The notes below the pieces were generated by a model, which did no database searches, had not been told where the DNA came from, and worked only from the letters and a program-made list of their open reading frames with translations. Positions 1-6,109 of a stretch of DNA of 6,109 nucleotides are shown here, in pieces. The translations under genes were made by a program, and so were the position numbers. This DNA is from Hydrogenimonas sp. Lineage in GTDB: Bacteria; Campylobacterota; Campylobacteria; Campylobacterales; Hydrogenimonadaceae. The stretch is taken from assembly GCA_015494675.1 (NCBI GenBank), contig WGAW01000197.1, forward strand, positions 1 to 6,109, in the 5' to 3' direction. Position 1 is the stretch's first letter. Each line of letters starts with the position of its first letter.

Positions 1-41
1 GCCGCCAGATCGTTACCGCTGGAAATTACTTCTCTTGCCAT
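1..41 (-). CDS. oorA: 2-oxoglutarate:ferredoxin oxidoreductase alpha subunit, N-terminal fragment
   Basis: Only the first 13 codons and part of the next are present; the gene runs off the left edge. The readable start is MAREVISSGNDLA, which resembles the beginning of OorA/KorA alpha subunits, whose first strand carries a short ISxGN-type motif. An excellent ribosome binding site, AAGGAG at 47-52, overlaps the oorD stop codon and lies 5 bases before the ATG, so the start is secure and translation is probably coupled to oorD. OorA would combine with OorB, OorC and OorD to interconvert 2-oxoglutarate + CoA and succinyl-CoA + CO2 with ferredoxin as electron carrier. The identification rests on the short N-terminus plus its position right after oorD, the known oorDABC order in this phylum. 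No domain can be checked here. Confidence 0.8.
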   Translation of the reverse strand, partial: MAREVISSGNDLA

Positions 42-50
42 TCTTACTCC

Positions 51-368
51 TTATGCGCTCAGCGTCATATATTTGTTGCGTTTTATCGCTTCTGCTCGCT
101 CTTTTGCCGCATCGGTCAACTTGGCGAATTTGTACTCTTTTCTATCCGCTACGAAAATAGCGAAGTCGGGACAGCTAAGCTCGCAGTCGTTGCACCCTAT
201 ACATAGCTCGGGCGCCTCTACCGTAATCATGGCGCCGAGTACGGAATGGGGCTCGTAACGCATGGCCAGTACGCCCGCGGGACATACAGATACACATATA
301 TCGCACGCTTTACAGCGACTCTCGTCGGTCCAGACCGGTGTATTTTCCGGCGCTTTCATCAGACTCAT
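51..368 (-). CDS. oorD: 2-oxoglutarate:ferredoxin oxidoreductase delta subunit (2x[4Fe-4S] ferredoxin-like)
   Basis: This 105-residue protein is the small iron-sulfur subunit of the 2-oxoglutarate:ferredoxin oxidoreductase (OOR/KGOR) complex. It relays electrons between the TPP-containing catalytic subunits and external ferredoxin or another low-potential carrier in the cytoplasm. Two classic cluster motifs are visible: CxxCxxCxxxCP at C19-C22-C25-C29 and a second at C56-C59-C62-C66, each followed by proline, as expected for two [4Fe-4S] clusters. The N-terminal TPVW and the DFAIFVADRKEYKFAK segment after the second motif closely resemble Helicobacter/Campylobacter OorD as I recall it. The ATG overlaps the stop of the HMA gene by 4 bases (ATGA), and AAGGAG at 374-379 sits 5 bases before it; that spacing favours this Met over Met4. 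OOR is reversible in vitro, and in autotrophs of this phylum it fixes CO2 onto succinyl-CoA. Confidence 0.93.
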   Translation of the reverse strand: MSLMKAPENTPVWTDESRCKACDICVSVCPAGVLAMRYEPHSVLGAMITVEAPELCIGCNDCELSCPDFAIFVADRKEYKFAKLTDAAKERAEAIKRNKYMTLSA

Positions 369-664
369 TGCTTCTCCTTCTTTGGGTTGAATTTTCCTAC
401 GGCGCAGGAGACGAAACTTTTACCCTTCATCACCGCACCCTCGATGCTTGAAATCTCATCATCGATTAGAGGATAACCCAGCTTTCTTAAGGTCGAAATA
501 AAAAGCTCCTCATCATCCTTGCCCTTTATCTCTACTGTTACCTTTCGTGGCATCACACTCAAATCGACTTCGACACTGTTACCGAAACGCTCAGAGAGCG
601 CCTTTTTTATTGTGTTGGCGCACCCTTCGCATCTAATGTTGGCAACATCGTAACTTTTCAGCAT
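365..664 (-). CDS. Small heavy-metal-associated (HMA) domain protein
   Basis: This 99-residue cytoplasmic protein has no signal peptide or membrane segment. Residues 1-66 fit the HMA (copper-chaperone-like) beta-alpha-beta-beta-alpha pattern. There is a first strand ending in a CxxC metal site (IRCEGC, C12 and C15), a helix at about 15-28, two strands at about 31-48, a helix at about 51-62, and the usual LGYP turn. The residue pattern before the first Cys is IR rather than the common GMT/GMS, so this is a divergent member. A tail of about 30 residues follows the domain and carries a third cysteine, C87. The gene starts 6 bases after sucD and ends inside the oorD start codon (ATGA), so it is co-transcribed and probably translationally coupled with both. 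The ribosome binding site is modest (a GCGGAA stretch just before the ATG). The family binds Cu(I) or other soft metals; its role among TCA genes is unknown. Confidence 0.86.
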   Translation of the reverse strand: MLKSYDVANIRCEGCANTIKKALSERFGNSVEVDLSVMPRKVTVEIKGKDDEELFISTLRKLGYPLIDDEISSIEGAVMKGKSFVSCAVGKFNPKKEKQ

Positions 665-670
665 TTCCGC

Positions 671-1543
671 TTACTTTCCCATAACCTCTTTGACAGCTTT
701 TCCAATGTCCGCCGGCGAAACTACGACCCTCACACCCGCAGCCTCGAGTGCCGCCATCTTCTCGGCCGCGGTACCGCTGCCGCCGGAGATGATAGCGCCC
801 GCATGGCCCATCCGTTTACCTTTGGGAGCGGTCTGACCGGCAATGAACGCCACTACAGGCTTGCTTATGTGCTCTTTGATAAACTCGGCCGCCTGGATCT
901 CCAGATCACCTCCTATCTCACCGATCATGACGATCGCTTCCGTTTCGGGGTCGGCTTCGAACATCGGAAGCAGCTGCTTGTAGCTAAGACCGATGATCGG
1001 ATCGCCGCCGATACCGACAGCCGTGGTGATGCCGAGCCCCTCTTTCACGACCTGGTTGGATGCTTCGTATGTCAGGGTACCCGACTTCGATATAAGACCT
1101 ACGGGCCCTTTTTTAAAGATAAATCCCGGCATGATCCCTATTTTACACTCTTCGGCCGTAATGACACCGGGGCAGTTCGGCCCTATTGTGTTCATCCCCT
1201 TTTTGGTGGCATACGCTTTGGCGTACATCATATCTTTAACGGGTGCGCCTTCGGTAATTATGACTGCAAGCTCCACACCGGCATCGGCGGCTTCCATAAC
1301 GGCATCGGCAACGAAAGCCGGTGGAACGAATATCATGGAAACTGTCGCGCCGGTTGTCTCCACAGCCTCTTTGACCGTGTTGAAAACGGGCTGTCCAAGA
1401 TGCTCCTGCCCACCTTTGCCCGGAGTCACACCGCCGACTATTTTAGTTCCGTAATCGATGCACTGTGAAGCGTGGAAAGTACCCTCTTTTCCGGTAAATC
1501 CCTGGACGATTACTTTTGTATCTCTGTTTACTAAAATACTCAT
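671..1543 (-). CDS. sucD: Succinyl-CoA synthetase (succinate-CoA ligase), alpha subunit
   Basis: SucD with SucC interconverts succinate + CoA + NTP and succinyl-CoA + NDP + phosphate. The 290 residues match the usual length (about 289 in E. coli). The N-terminal CoA-binding Rossmann domain shows the [10 protein letters not shown] motif at residues 15-24. The flavodoxin-like ligase domain contains IGPNCPG at about 120-126 and SKSGTLTYE at about 152-160. The phosphohistidine loop [10 protein letters not shown] places the catalytic His at 247, equivalent to E. coli His246. The ATG is preceded by AAGGAG at 1552-1557 with 8 bases of spacing. Unlike the common arrangement of abutting sucC-sucD genes, 120 bases separate it from sucC. 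It is followed after 6 bases by the HMA gene. In a reductive cycle it makes the succinyl-CoA used by OOR, encoded just downstream. Confidence 0.98.
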   Translation of the reverse strand: MSILVNRDTKVIVQGFTGKEGTFHASQCIDYGTKIVGGVTPGKGGQEHLGQPVFNTVKEAVETTGATVSMIFVPPAFVADAVMEAADAGVELAVIITEGAPVKDMMYAKAYATKKGMNTIGPNCPGVITAEECKIGIMPGFIFKKGPVGLISKSGTLTYEASNQVVKEGLGITTAVGIGGDPIIGLSYKQLLPMFEADPETEAIVMIGEIGGDLEIQAAEFIKEHISKPVVAFIAGQTAPKGKRMGHAGAIISGGSGTAAEKMAALEAAGVRVVVSPADIGKAVKEVMGK

Positions 1544-1663
1544 AAAAACTTCTCCTTTTTAAAAATCGGTAACCTGACTTTTTGGATGCAAGTTTGCATA
1601 CCAAAAACTCGCAAAAAGCTATGAAAGCGAAGCAGTTCACTTTCACTTAACGCTTTTTACCCT
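1544..1663 (-). other. sucC-sucD intergenic spacer
   Basis: This 120-base non-coding stretch interrupts an otherwise tightly packed operon and is visibly richer in A/T than the genes. It holds a long inverted repeat at 1579-1607, listed separately, and the sucD ribosome binding site at 1552-1557. It also has a weaker inverted pair, TGAAAG at 1622-1627 with CTTTCA at 1640-1645 across a 12-base loop. I found no convincing sigma-70 promoter and no convincing small gene. One frame is open across it from a GTG at 1646 into sucD, but it has no ribosome binding site and overlaps sucD by about 100 bases. Confidence 0.8.
1579..1607 (-). repeat. Long inverted repeat / mRNA hairpin between sucC and sucD
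   Basis: On the transcribed strand the left arm is TTTTTGG, a single unpaired T, then ATGCAA. The loop is AC, and the right arm is TTGCAT followed directly by CCAAAAA. This gives 13 perfect base pairs with one bulged base at 1600; in practice the loop would open to 4 nt. It sits after the sucC stop and before the sucD ribosome binding site. There is no run of U after it on either strand, so it does not look like a canonical intrinsic terminator. An RNA-processing or 3'-end stabilising hairpin that tunes sucC against sucD, or a protein-binding palindrome, are possible readings. The structure is seen in the sequence; the function is inferred. Confidence 0.7.
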
Positions 1664-2827
1664 TTACTTCGCAGCTTCGACCGCTTTTTTTGCGCCGTCG
1701 GCCAGATCTTCAGCGGCTATGATGTTTTTGATACCGGCGTTGTTCAGGATCTCCGCAGCTTCCGTTGCATTGGTACCGTCGAGTCTTACGACGACCGGAA
1801 CGTTGACATCTGTAATTTTAGTAGCTTCGAGAATTCCGTTGGCTACTCGGTCGCAGCGTACGATTCCACCGAAAATGTTTACGAAAATAGCTTTGACGTT
1901 GGGGTCTTTGAGGATGATTTCGAACCCTTTGGCCACAGTCTCCGGATTGGCTCCGCCTCCCACATCGAGGAAGTTTGCGGGCTCTCCGCCCTCATGTTTG
2001 ATGATATCCATAGTCGCCATCGCAAGACCGGCACCGTTAACCATACACCCGACGTTTCCATCCAGTTTGATATAGCTCAGGCCGTGCTCTTTCGCCTCCA
2101 CTTCCGTCGGCTCCTCTTCGGTCAGGTCCCTCATCTCGAGAATGTCGGGGTGTCGGCCAAGGGCGTTGTCGTCGAAGCCCATTTTCGCATCCAGCGCAAG
2201 GAATTTACCGTCGCCGGTTTTTATGAGAGGGTTTATTTCGATCATCTCGGCATCTTTGTCCATATAGACATCGTAGAGCGCCTTGGCAAACTTTATGAAA
2301 GGCCCTATCTCCTCTTTAGCTAGGCCGAGACCGAATGCCAGCTGGCGTCCGTGGAAGCCCTGGAATCCGATCGCGGGGTCGATATTTACCTTGACTATCT
2401 TTTCAGGCGTCTCTTCAGCAACCTTCTCTATCTCCATACCGCCTTCGGTCGAAGCCATCATCACTGGCATCTCCGCGGCACGATCGAGAAGCATTCCAAG
2501 ATAGTACTCTTTCGCAATGTCGGCCCCCTCTTCTATATAGACCTTATGAACCACTTTACCTTCGGGACCGGTCTGGTGCGTAACCAGGGTCATTCCGAGG
2601 ATCTGGTCGGCCAGATCCCTCACCTCGTCGAGTGATTTGGCAAGCTTTACACCGCCGCCGAGTCCTCGTCCGCCGGCATGGATCTGCGCCTTTACGACCC
2701 ACAGTTTTCCGCCAAGGTTACGTGCCGCCTCTACGGCTTCATCAGGTGAAAAAGCCACCTGTCCGCCGGGAACAGGTACGTTGTACTGACGAAAAATCTC
2801 TTTCGCTTGATACTCGTGTATATTCAT
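1664..2827 (-). CDS. sucC: Succinyl-CoA synthetase (ADP/GDP-forming), beta subunit
   Basis: SucC is the nucleotide- and succinate-binding beta subunit of succinyl-CoA synthetase. At 387 residues it is practically the same length as E. coli SucC (388). An ATP-grasp domain fills about 1-240: [12 protein letters not shown] with Lys46, the glycine-rich loop around 52-60, and the metal-binding EINP (E197, N199) and D213, all aligning with E. coli numbering. The C-terminal ligase domain shows [11 protein letters not shown] at 264-274, FLDVGGGA at 286-293 and [12 protein letters not shown] at 315-326. The N-terminus [10 protein letters not shown] is typical, so the start is secure. AAAGGGGA lies 7 to 8 bases before the ATG. 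It begins 25 bases after the fumarase beta stop. Nucleotide preference (ATP or GTP) cannot be read with confidence. Confidence 0.98.
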   Translation of the reverse strand: MNIHEYQAKEIFRQYNVPVPGGQVAFSPDEAVEAARNLGGKLWVVKAQIHAGGRGLGGGVKLAKSLDEVRDLADQILGMTLVTHQTGPEGKVVHKVYIEEGADIAKEYYLGMLLDRAAEMPVMMASTEGGMEIEKVAEETPEKIVKVNIDPAIGFQGFHGRQLAFGLGLAKEEIGPFIKFAKALYDVYMDKDAEMIEINPLIKTGDGKFLALDAKMGFDDNALGRHPDILEMRDLTEEEPTEVEAKEHGLSYIKLDGNVGCMVNGAGLAMATMDIIKHEGGEPANFLDVGGGANPETVAKGFEIILKDPNVKAIFVNIFGGIVRCDRVANGILEATKITDVNVPVVVRLDGTNATEAAEILNNAGIKNIIAAEDLADGAKKAVEAAK

Positions 2828-2852
2828 TGTCGAATCCCCTTTACTTTGAATT

Positions 2853-3413
2853 TCAATCTTTTACTTCGTACCGCTTTCGACCCTCTTCGTAAAGGTCGTT
2901 ACCGTATGCGTCGTTTATCACCGTTACCGGAAAGTTCTCCACACGAAGCATCCGAACGGCTTCTGGACCGAGCTCCTCGTATGCGATCACTTCCGCCTCT
3001 TTTATCAGTTTTCCGAGCAGAGCGCCCGCGCCGCCTGTCGCACCGAAATATACGGCTTTATACTTTTTGCAGGCCTCTTTTACTTCCCGGTTTCTCTTGC
3101 CCTTGCCGATCATCCCTTTCAGACCGTGCTTGATCAGTGTGGGCGAGTAGCTGTCCATGCGATAGCTGGTTGTAGGTCCGGCGCTTCCTATCGGTTCGCC
3201 CGGCTTGGGGGGAGTCGGCCCCACAAAGTAGATTACGGCGCCGTCGAGCTGAAAAGGGAGCTCCTCTTTATTCTCAATAAGATCGACGAGCCTTTTGTGT
3301 GCGGCGTCCCTCGCCGTAAAGATTATGCCGGAGAGATAGACTATGTCTCCCGCTTTGAGGTTCTCTACATCCTCGTCGCTGAGCGGTGTGGTTAGATAGT
3401 GTACTTGACTCAT
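2853..3413 (-). CDS. fumB: Class I fumarate hydratase, beta subunit (C-terminal domain type)
   Basis: This 186-residue protein is the beta half of a two-subunit, iron-sulfur class I fumarase, which interconverts malate and fumarate. It corresponds to the C-terminal domain of single-chain FumA/FumB and to TtdB of tartrate dehydratase. Family motifs are present in order: [11 protein letters not shown] at 19-29, TARDAAHKR at 33-41, YFVGPTPP at 62-69, GPTTSYRMD at 79-87 (substrate-binding Thr/Arg region), GMIGKG at 100-105, and GGAGALL at 127-133. The start ATG has GGAG immediately before it (TAAGGAGCGAGA spacing), and 9 bases separate it from the alpha-subunit stop. Tartrate dehydratase is the main alternative from sequence alone. 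Placement between mdh and sucC makes fumarase much more likely. The name fumB here means beta subunit, not the E. coli isozyme FumB. Confidence 0.93.
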   Translation of the reverse strand: MSQVHYLTTPLSDEDVENLKAGDIVYLSGIIFTARDAAHKRLVDLIENKEELPFQLDGAVIYFVGPTPPKPGEPIGSAGPTTSYRMDSYSPTLIKHGLKGMIGKGKRNREVKEACKKYKAVYFGATGGAGALLGKLIKEAEVIAYEELGPEAVRMLRVENFPVTVINDAYGNDLYEEGRKRYEVKD

Positions 3414-3422
3414 TCTCGCTCC

Positions 3423-4274
3423 TTACAGCTTAATATGGCTGTGCCTGCTACTATGGCACTGGACGTTCACACTCACCGGCAGGCTCGCAATATGACAAGG
3501 GTTTTTCTCTACGTGAACCGCAAGTACGGTCTGGGTACCGCCCATTCCCATAGCTCCGATACCGAGTTTATTAAGCTCATAAAGAAGCTCCTTCTCGAAT
3601 TCGGCAACTTCCGGATCGGGGTTCGGCTCGCCCGCCTCCCTGAAAAGGGCATACTTGCTCGATATAGCGGCCTTTTCGAACGTACCGCCGATTCCGACAC
3701 CCACGATTATGGGAGGACACGGGTTGGGGCCCGCATCGGAGATAACCTCTTTGACGAAGTCTATGACCCCCTGTCGTCCCTGTGCCGGTGCGAGTACTCT
3801 CGCCCTACTCACATTCTCGCTTCCTCCGCCCTTCGCGGCATAGGCTATCTCTATACTGTCGCCCTCGACAAGGTCTATGTGTATGACCGCCGGAAGGTTG
3901 TAGCCGACCTTCTCTTTCAGGTTCTCCCTGGTAAAACAGTCGCATGTAGACGCTCTGAGGTACCCTTCTATATACCCCTTCTCGGTCCCCTCGTTAACCG
4001 CATCTTTGAGCAGGCCGCCTGTAATTCTGACATCTTGACCCACTTTGACGAAGTAGACGGCAAGCCCCGTATCCTGGCAGAGCGGACGCTTCTCTTCGCG
4101 TGCTATGTCCGCATTTTCGAGCAGCTGCTCAAGGACCTTTTTCGCGACGGGGCTCTTCTCTTTTTCGTGCGCCTCTCTCAACTTTTTCAGGGCGTCTTCG
4201 GGCAGATTCGTCGCCGTATGAATGACCATGTTCTTTACAGCTTCGACAATATCTTCATAGGCGATCTCTCTCAT
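3423..4274 (-). CDS. fumA: Class I fumarate hydratase, alpha subunit ([4Fe-4S] domain type)
   Basis: This 283-residue protein is the alpha half of the two-subunit class I fumarase and corresponds to the N-terminal domain of single-chain enzymes. It carries the three cysteines expected to hold the catalytic [4Fe-4S] cluster: C66 in PLCQDTG, C186 in GPNPCPP and C273 in VQCHS near the C-terminus. Their spacings (120 and 87 residues) resemble those of characterised class I fumarases. Other family signatures are [11 protein letters not shown] at 144-154, [11 protein letters not shown] at 193-203 and [10 protein letters not shown] at 240-249. Its ATG overlaps the mdh stop by 4 bases (ATGA), with GGAGAAGG at 4278-4285 as ribosome binding site inside mdh, so translation is probably coupled. 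Class I fumarases are oxygen- and copper-sensitive through the exposed cluster, which fits a microaerobic or anaerobic lifestyle. L-tartrate dehydratase (TtdA) is the less likely alternative. Confidence 0.94.
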   Translation of the reverse strand: MREIAYEDIVEAVKNMVIHTATNLPEDALKKLREAHEKEKSPVAKKVLEQLLENADIAREEKRPLCQDTGLAVYFVKVGQDVRITGGLLKDAVNEGTEKGYIEGYLRASTCDCFTRENLKEKVGYNLPAVIHIDLVEGDSIEIAYAAKGGGSENVSRARVLAPAQGRQGVIDFVKEVISDAGPNPCPPIIVGVGIGGTFEKAAISSKYALFREAGEPNPDPEVAEFEKELLYELNKLGIGAMGMGGTQTVLAVHVEKNPCHIASLPVSVNVQCHSSRHSHIKL

Positions 4275-5230
4275 TTGCCTTCTCCGAAGAATCCTTGGGC
4301 GTTCAGGGTGTCTATGAGAGTCTGGACCGACTCTACCGACTTTTTGAACATTTTGCGCTCACAGGCGTTGAGTGAAACGTTTATTATCTCCTCCGCGCCG
4401 TTCGCGCCGATACTTACGGGCACCCCGCTGACAACGTCGCTGTATCCATACTCGCCGTCGAGATATACGGCACACGGGTATATCTGTTTCGTATCTTTCA
4501 AGATCGCTTCTACCATGATCGTAGTCGCCTTCGCGGGCGCATAGTACGCGGAACCGGTCTTGAGGTAACCGACTATTTCGGCACCGCCGTGCTTTGTCCT
4601 CTCTACGATCTCGTCGATCTCCTCATCGGTCAGCAGATCGTTCAGCGGCACGCCGGCAACCGTCGAGTACCTTGGAAGCGGAACCATGTCGTCCCCGTGT
4701 CCGCCCATGACGGATGCCCTAATCTGCCCCGCGCCGTAACCCAGTTTCTCCTGGATAAAGTAGGCCATTCGAGAGCTGTCGAGTATTCCTGCCATTCCGA
4801 GGACTCTGTTCTTCTCGAATCCGCTCTCTCTAAGCGCGACATATGTCATGGCGTCGAGAGGGTTGGAAACCATGATAATTATGGCGTTCGGCGAAAACGT
4901 CTTGATGTCTCTTACAACCTCTTTGGTGATCTCGGCATTTTTAAGAAGCAGGTCGTCGCGGCTCATGCCGGGAAGTCTCGGGCTGCCCGCGGTAACCACC
5001 ACCACGTCGCAGTCGCTCAGCTGACTCGGCTCTTCGGCTACTGAGACTATGGTGTGGCTTCTGGCCGCGGCGGCAGCCTGGCTCATATCGAGAGCCTTTC
5101 CTTTTGCGATATCTATTTTGTTGTCACGAAGTACTATCTCGTGACATACACCGTTCATGGCAAGAATAAACGCTGCCGTGGAGCCGACATTTCCCGCTCC
5201 TACGATTCCTACACGTTTTCCTTTTCCCAT
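4271..5230 (-). CDS. mdh: Malate dehydrogenase (NAD-dependent, LDH-like type)
   Basis: This 319-residue LDH/MDH-superfamily enzyme interconverts oxaloacetate and malate using NAD(H). The N-terminal Rossmann fold has GIVGAGNVG at 8-16 and an Asp at 36 (VLRDNK) positioned to bind the NAD ribose. The active-site loop [13 protein letters not shown] has Arg85 where lactate dehydrogenases carry Gln, which selects malate, and also Arg91. SNPLDAMT lies at 122-129, LDSSR gives Asp151 and Arg154, and GGHGDDMVP contains the catalytic His178. I chose the ATG at 5228-5230 over an in-frame TTG two codons upstream. AAAGGA at 5237-5242 is 6 bases from the ATG but directly abuts the TTG. Its stop overlaps fumA by 4 bases. 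It heads the tightly packed group after the icd spacer. Confidence 0.97.
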   Translation of the reverse strand: MGKGKRVGIVGAGNVGSTAAFILAMNGVCHEIVLRDNKIDIAKGKALDMSQAAAAARSHTIVSVAEEPSQLSDCDVVVVTAGSPRLPGMSRDDLLLKNAEITKEVVRDIKTFSPNAIIIMVSNPLDAMTYVALRESGFEKNRVLGMAGILDSSRMAYFIQEKLGYGAGQIRASVMGGHGDDMVPLPRYSTVAGVPLNDLLTDEEIDEIVERTKHGGAEIVGYLKTGSAYYAPAKATTIMVEAILKDTKQIYPCAVYLDGEYGYSDVVSGVPVSIGANGAEEIINVSLNACERKMFKKSVESVQTLIDTLNAQGFFGEGK

Positions 5231-5236
5231 TGGCAA

Positions 5237-5242
5237 TCCTTT
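5237..5242 (-). promoter_or_regulatory. Ribosome binding site that fixes the mdh start
   Basis: AAAGGA on the minus strand lies 6 bases (TTGCCA) before the ATG at 5228-5230. The longer reading frame would begin at the TTG at 5234-5236, which touches this site with no spacer, so initiation at the TTG is unlikely. Confidence 0.8.
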
Positions 5243-5307
5243 AAATTTGGTTTTTCAGCCTGCCGTTTCGGGAGACTTACTGCTGTTCTTGTGAAAGAAG
5301 GGACGTG

Positions 5308-5335
5308 AAGATAAACGAATAAAACTTCATGAAAA
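5308..5335 (-). promoter_or_regulatory. Possible weak sigma-70-type promoter upstream of mdh
   Basis: On the minus strand TTTTCA (5330-5335; 4 of 6 matches to TTGACA) and TATCTT (5308-5313; 4 of 6 to TATAAT) are 16 bases apart in a T-rich stretch (GTTTTATTCGTTTAT). Campylobacterota promoters often have periodic T-tracts in place of a strong -35. It would give a leader of about 70 bases before mdh. Matches this weak are common by chance in AT-rich DNA. The argument for it is mainly that it lies between the post-icd hairpin and the next gene cluster. Confidence 0.22.
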
Positions 5336-5352
5336 AGCTTTATCCACCTATC

Positions 5353-5378
5353 TTTCCTCCGCCCGAAGGCGGAGAAAA
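5353..5378 (-). terminator. Stable UUCG-loop hairpin just after icd (possible terminator or 3'-end stabiliser)
   Basis: The minus-strand sequence gives CTCCGCC - TTCG - GGCGGAG: a 7-bp GC-rich stem closed by C-G around a UUCG tetraloop, one of the most stable RNA loops. Flanking TTTT and GAAA extend the stem to 11 bp in minus-strand RNA through one U-G wobble and three U-A pairs. In plus-strand RNA that wobble becomes a C-A mismatch, so the structure is better suited to the icd transcript. It starts 6 bases after the icd stop codon. No U-run follows directly (GATAGGTGG comes next), so classic intrinsic termination is doubtful. Partial termination or protection of the icd mRNA 3' end is plausible. 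Confidence 0.55.
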
Positions 5379-5384
5379 TTCTCT

Positions 5385-6109
<725 letters not shown>

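Noticed and set aside
803..1468. A 221-codon plus-strand open frame opposite sucD
   Set aside because: It is entirely antisense to sucD, whose protein matches its family along the full length. The antisense translation shows no recognisable domain.
1622..1645. Second inverted repeat in the sucC-sucD spacer (TGAAAG / CTTTCA)
   Set aside because: It has only 6 bp, mostly A-T, with a 12-base loop, so it is within chance expectation and not listed as a separate element.
1443..1646. A 67-codon minus-strand frame covering the sucC-sucD spacer and the start of sucD
   Set aside because: It starts with GTG without a ribosome binding site, overlaps sucD by about 100 bases out of frame, and its Lys/Arg/Phe-rich translation looks like translated AT-rich spacer.
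2853..4274. Tartrate dehydratase (TtdA/TtdB) as the identity of the two hydratase subunits
   Set aside because: The families are close and cannot be fully separated by eye, but position between mdh and sucCD in a TCA cluster makes fumarase the better call.
3399..4544. A 381-codon plus-strand open frame spanning fumA and the end of mdh
   Set aside because: It lies antisense to two strongly recognisable genes, its translation resembles no family I know, and it has no sensible ribosome binding site. It is a shadow frame created by the codon bias of the real genes.
5286..5299. Small hairpin TTCTT / AAGAA upstream of mdh as a possible leader regulator
   Set aside because: Its five pairs are nearly all A-T, which is too weak to support a riboswitch or attenuator claim. 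No known riboswitch core was recognised in the leader.

Overview
This window is a block of central carbon metabolism genes, all on the minus strand, so transcription runs from high to low coordinates. In that order it holds the 3' end of a monomeric NADP-type isocitrate dehydrogenase gene (icd), malate dehydrogenase (mdh), the alpha and beta subunits of a two-subunit class I fumarase, succinyl-CoA synthetase (sucC, sucD), a 99-residue heavy-metal-associated (HMA) domain protein, the ferredoxin-like subunit of 2-oxoglutarate:ferredoxin oxidoreductase (oorD), and the first 13 codons of oorA.

The gene set and the OorD sequence point to a member of the Campylobacterota (formerly Epsilonproteobacteria). 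The most likely type is a chemolithoautotroph that uses the reductive TCA cycle, of the Sulfurimonas/Sulfurovum/Nitratifractor/Hydrogenimonas kind. Base composition is roughly half G+C by eye, which argues against the AT-rich Campylobacter and Helicobacter. The genus cannot be fixed from this window, and ATP-citrate lyase, the decisive marker of the reductive cycle, is not in it.

Layout by region: 5385-6109 is the icd 3' part. The region 5231-5384 is a 154-base spacer with a strong hairpin just after icd and a possible weak promoter for the downstream genes. From 5230 to 2828 the genes mdh, fumA and fumB are tightly packed: mdh/fumA overlap by 4 bases and fumA/fumB are 9 bases apart. sucC follows fumB after 25 bases. 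A 120-base spacer (1544-1663) with a long inverted repeat separates sucC from sucD. From 1543 to the left edge the genes sucD, HMA, oorD and oorA are again nearly continuous, with gaps of 6 bases, a 4-base overlap, and 9 bases.

Read in the reductive direction, MDH makes malate from oxaloacetate and fumarase makes fumarate. Fumarate reductase (not in the window) makes succinate, SucCD makes succinyl-CoA, and OOR carboxylates this to 2-oxoglutarate. ICDH then carboxylates that to isocitrate. The mdh-to-oor gene order matches this reaction order. All the enzymes could also run oxidatively, so the direction is inferred from context. The window is mostly ordinary metabolism. The points most worth a second look are the HMA protein translationally coupled to oorD and the two intergenic hairpins. 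I see no mobile elements, tRNA or rRNA genes, CRISPR arrays or defence genes.
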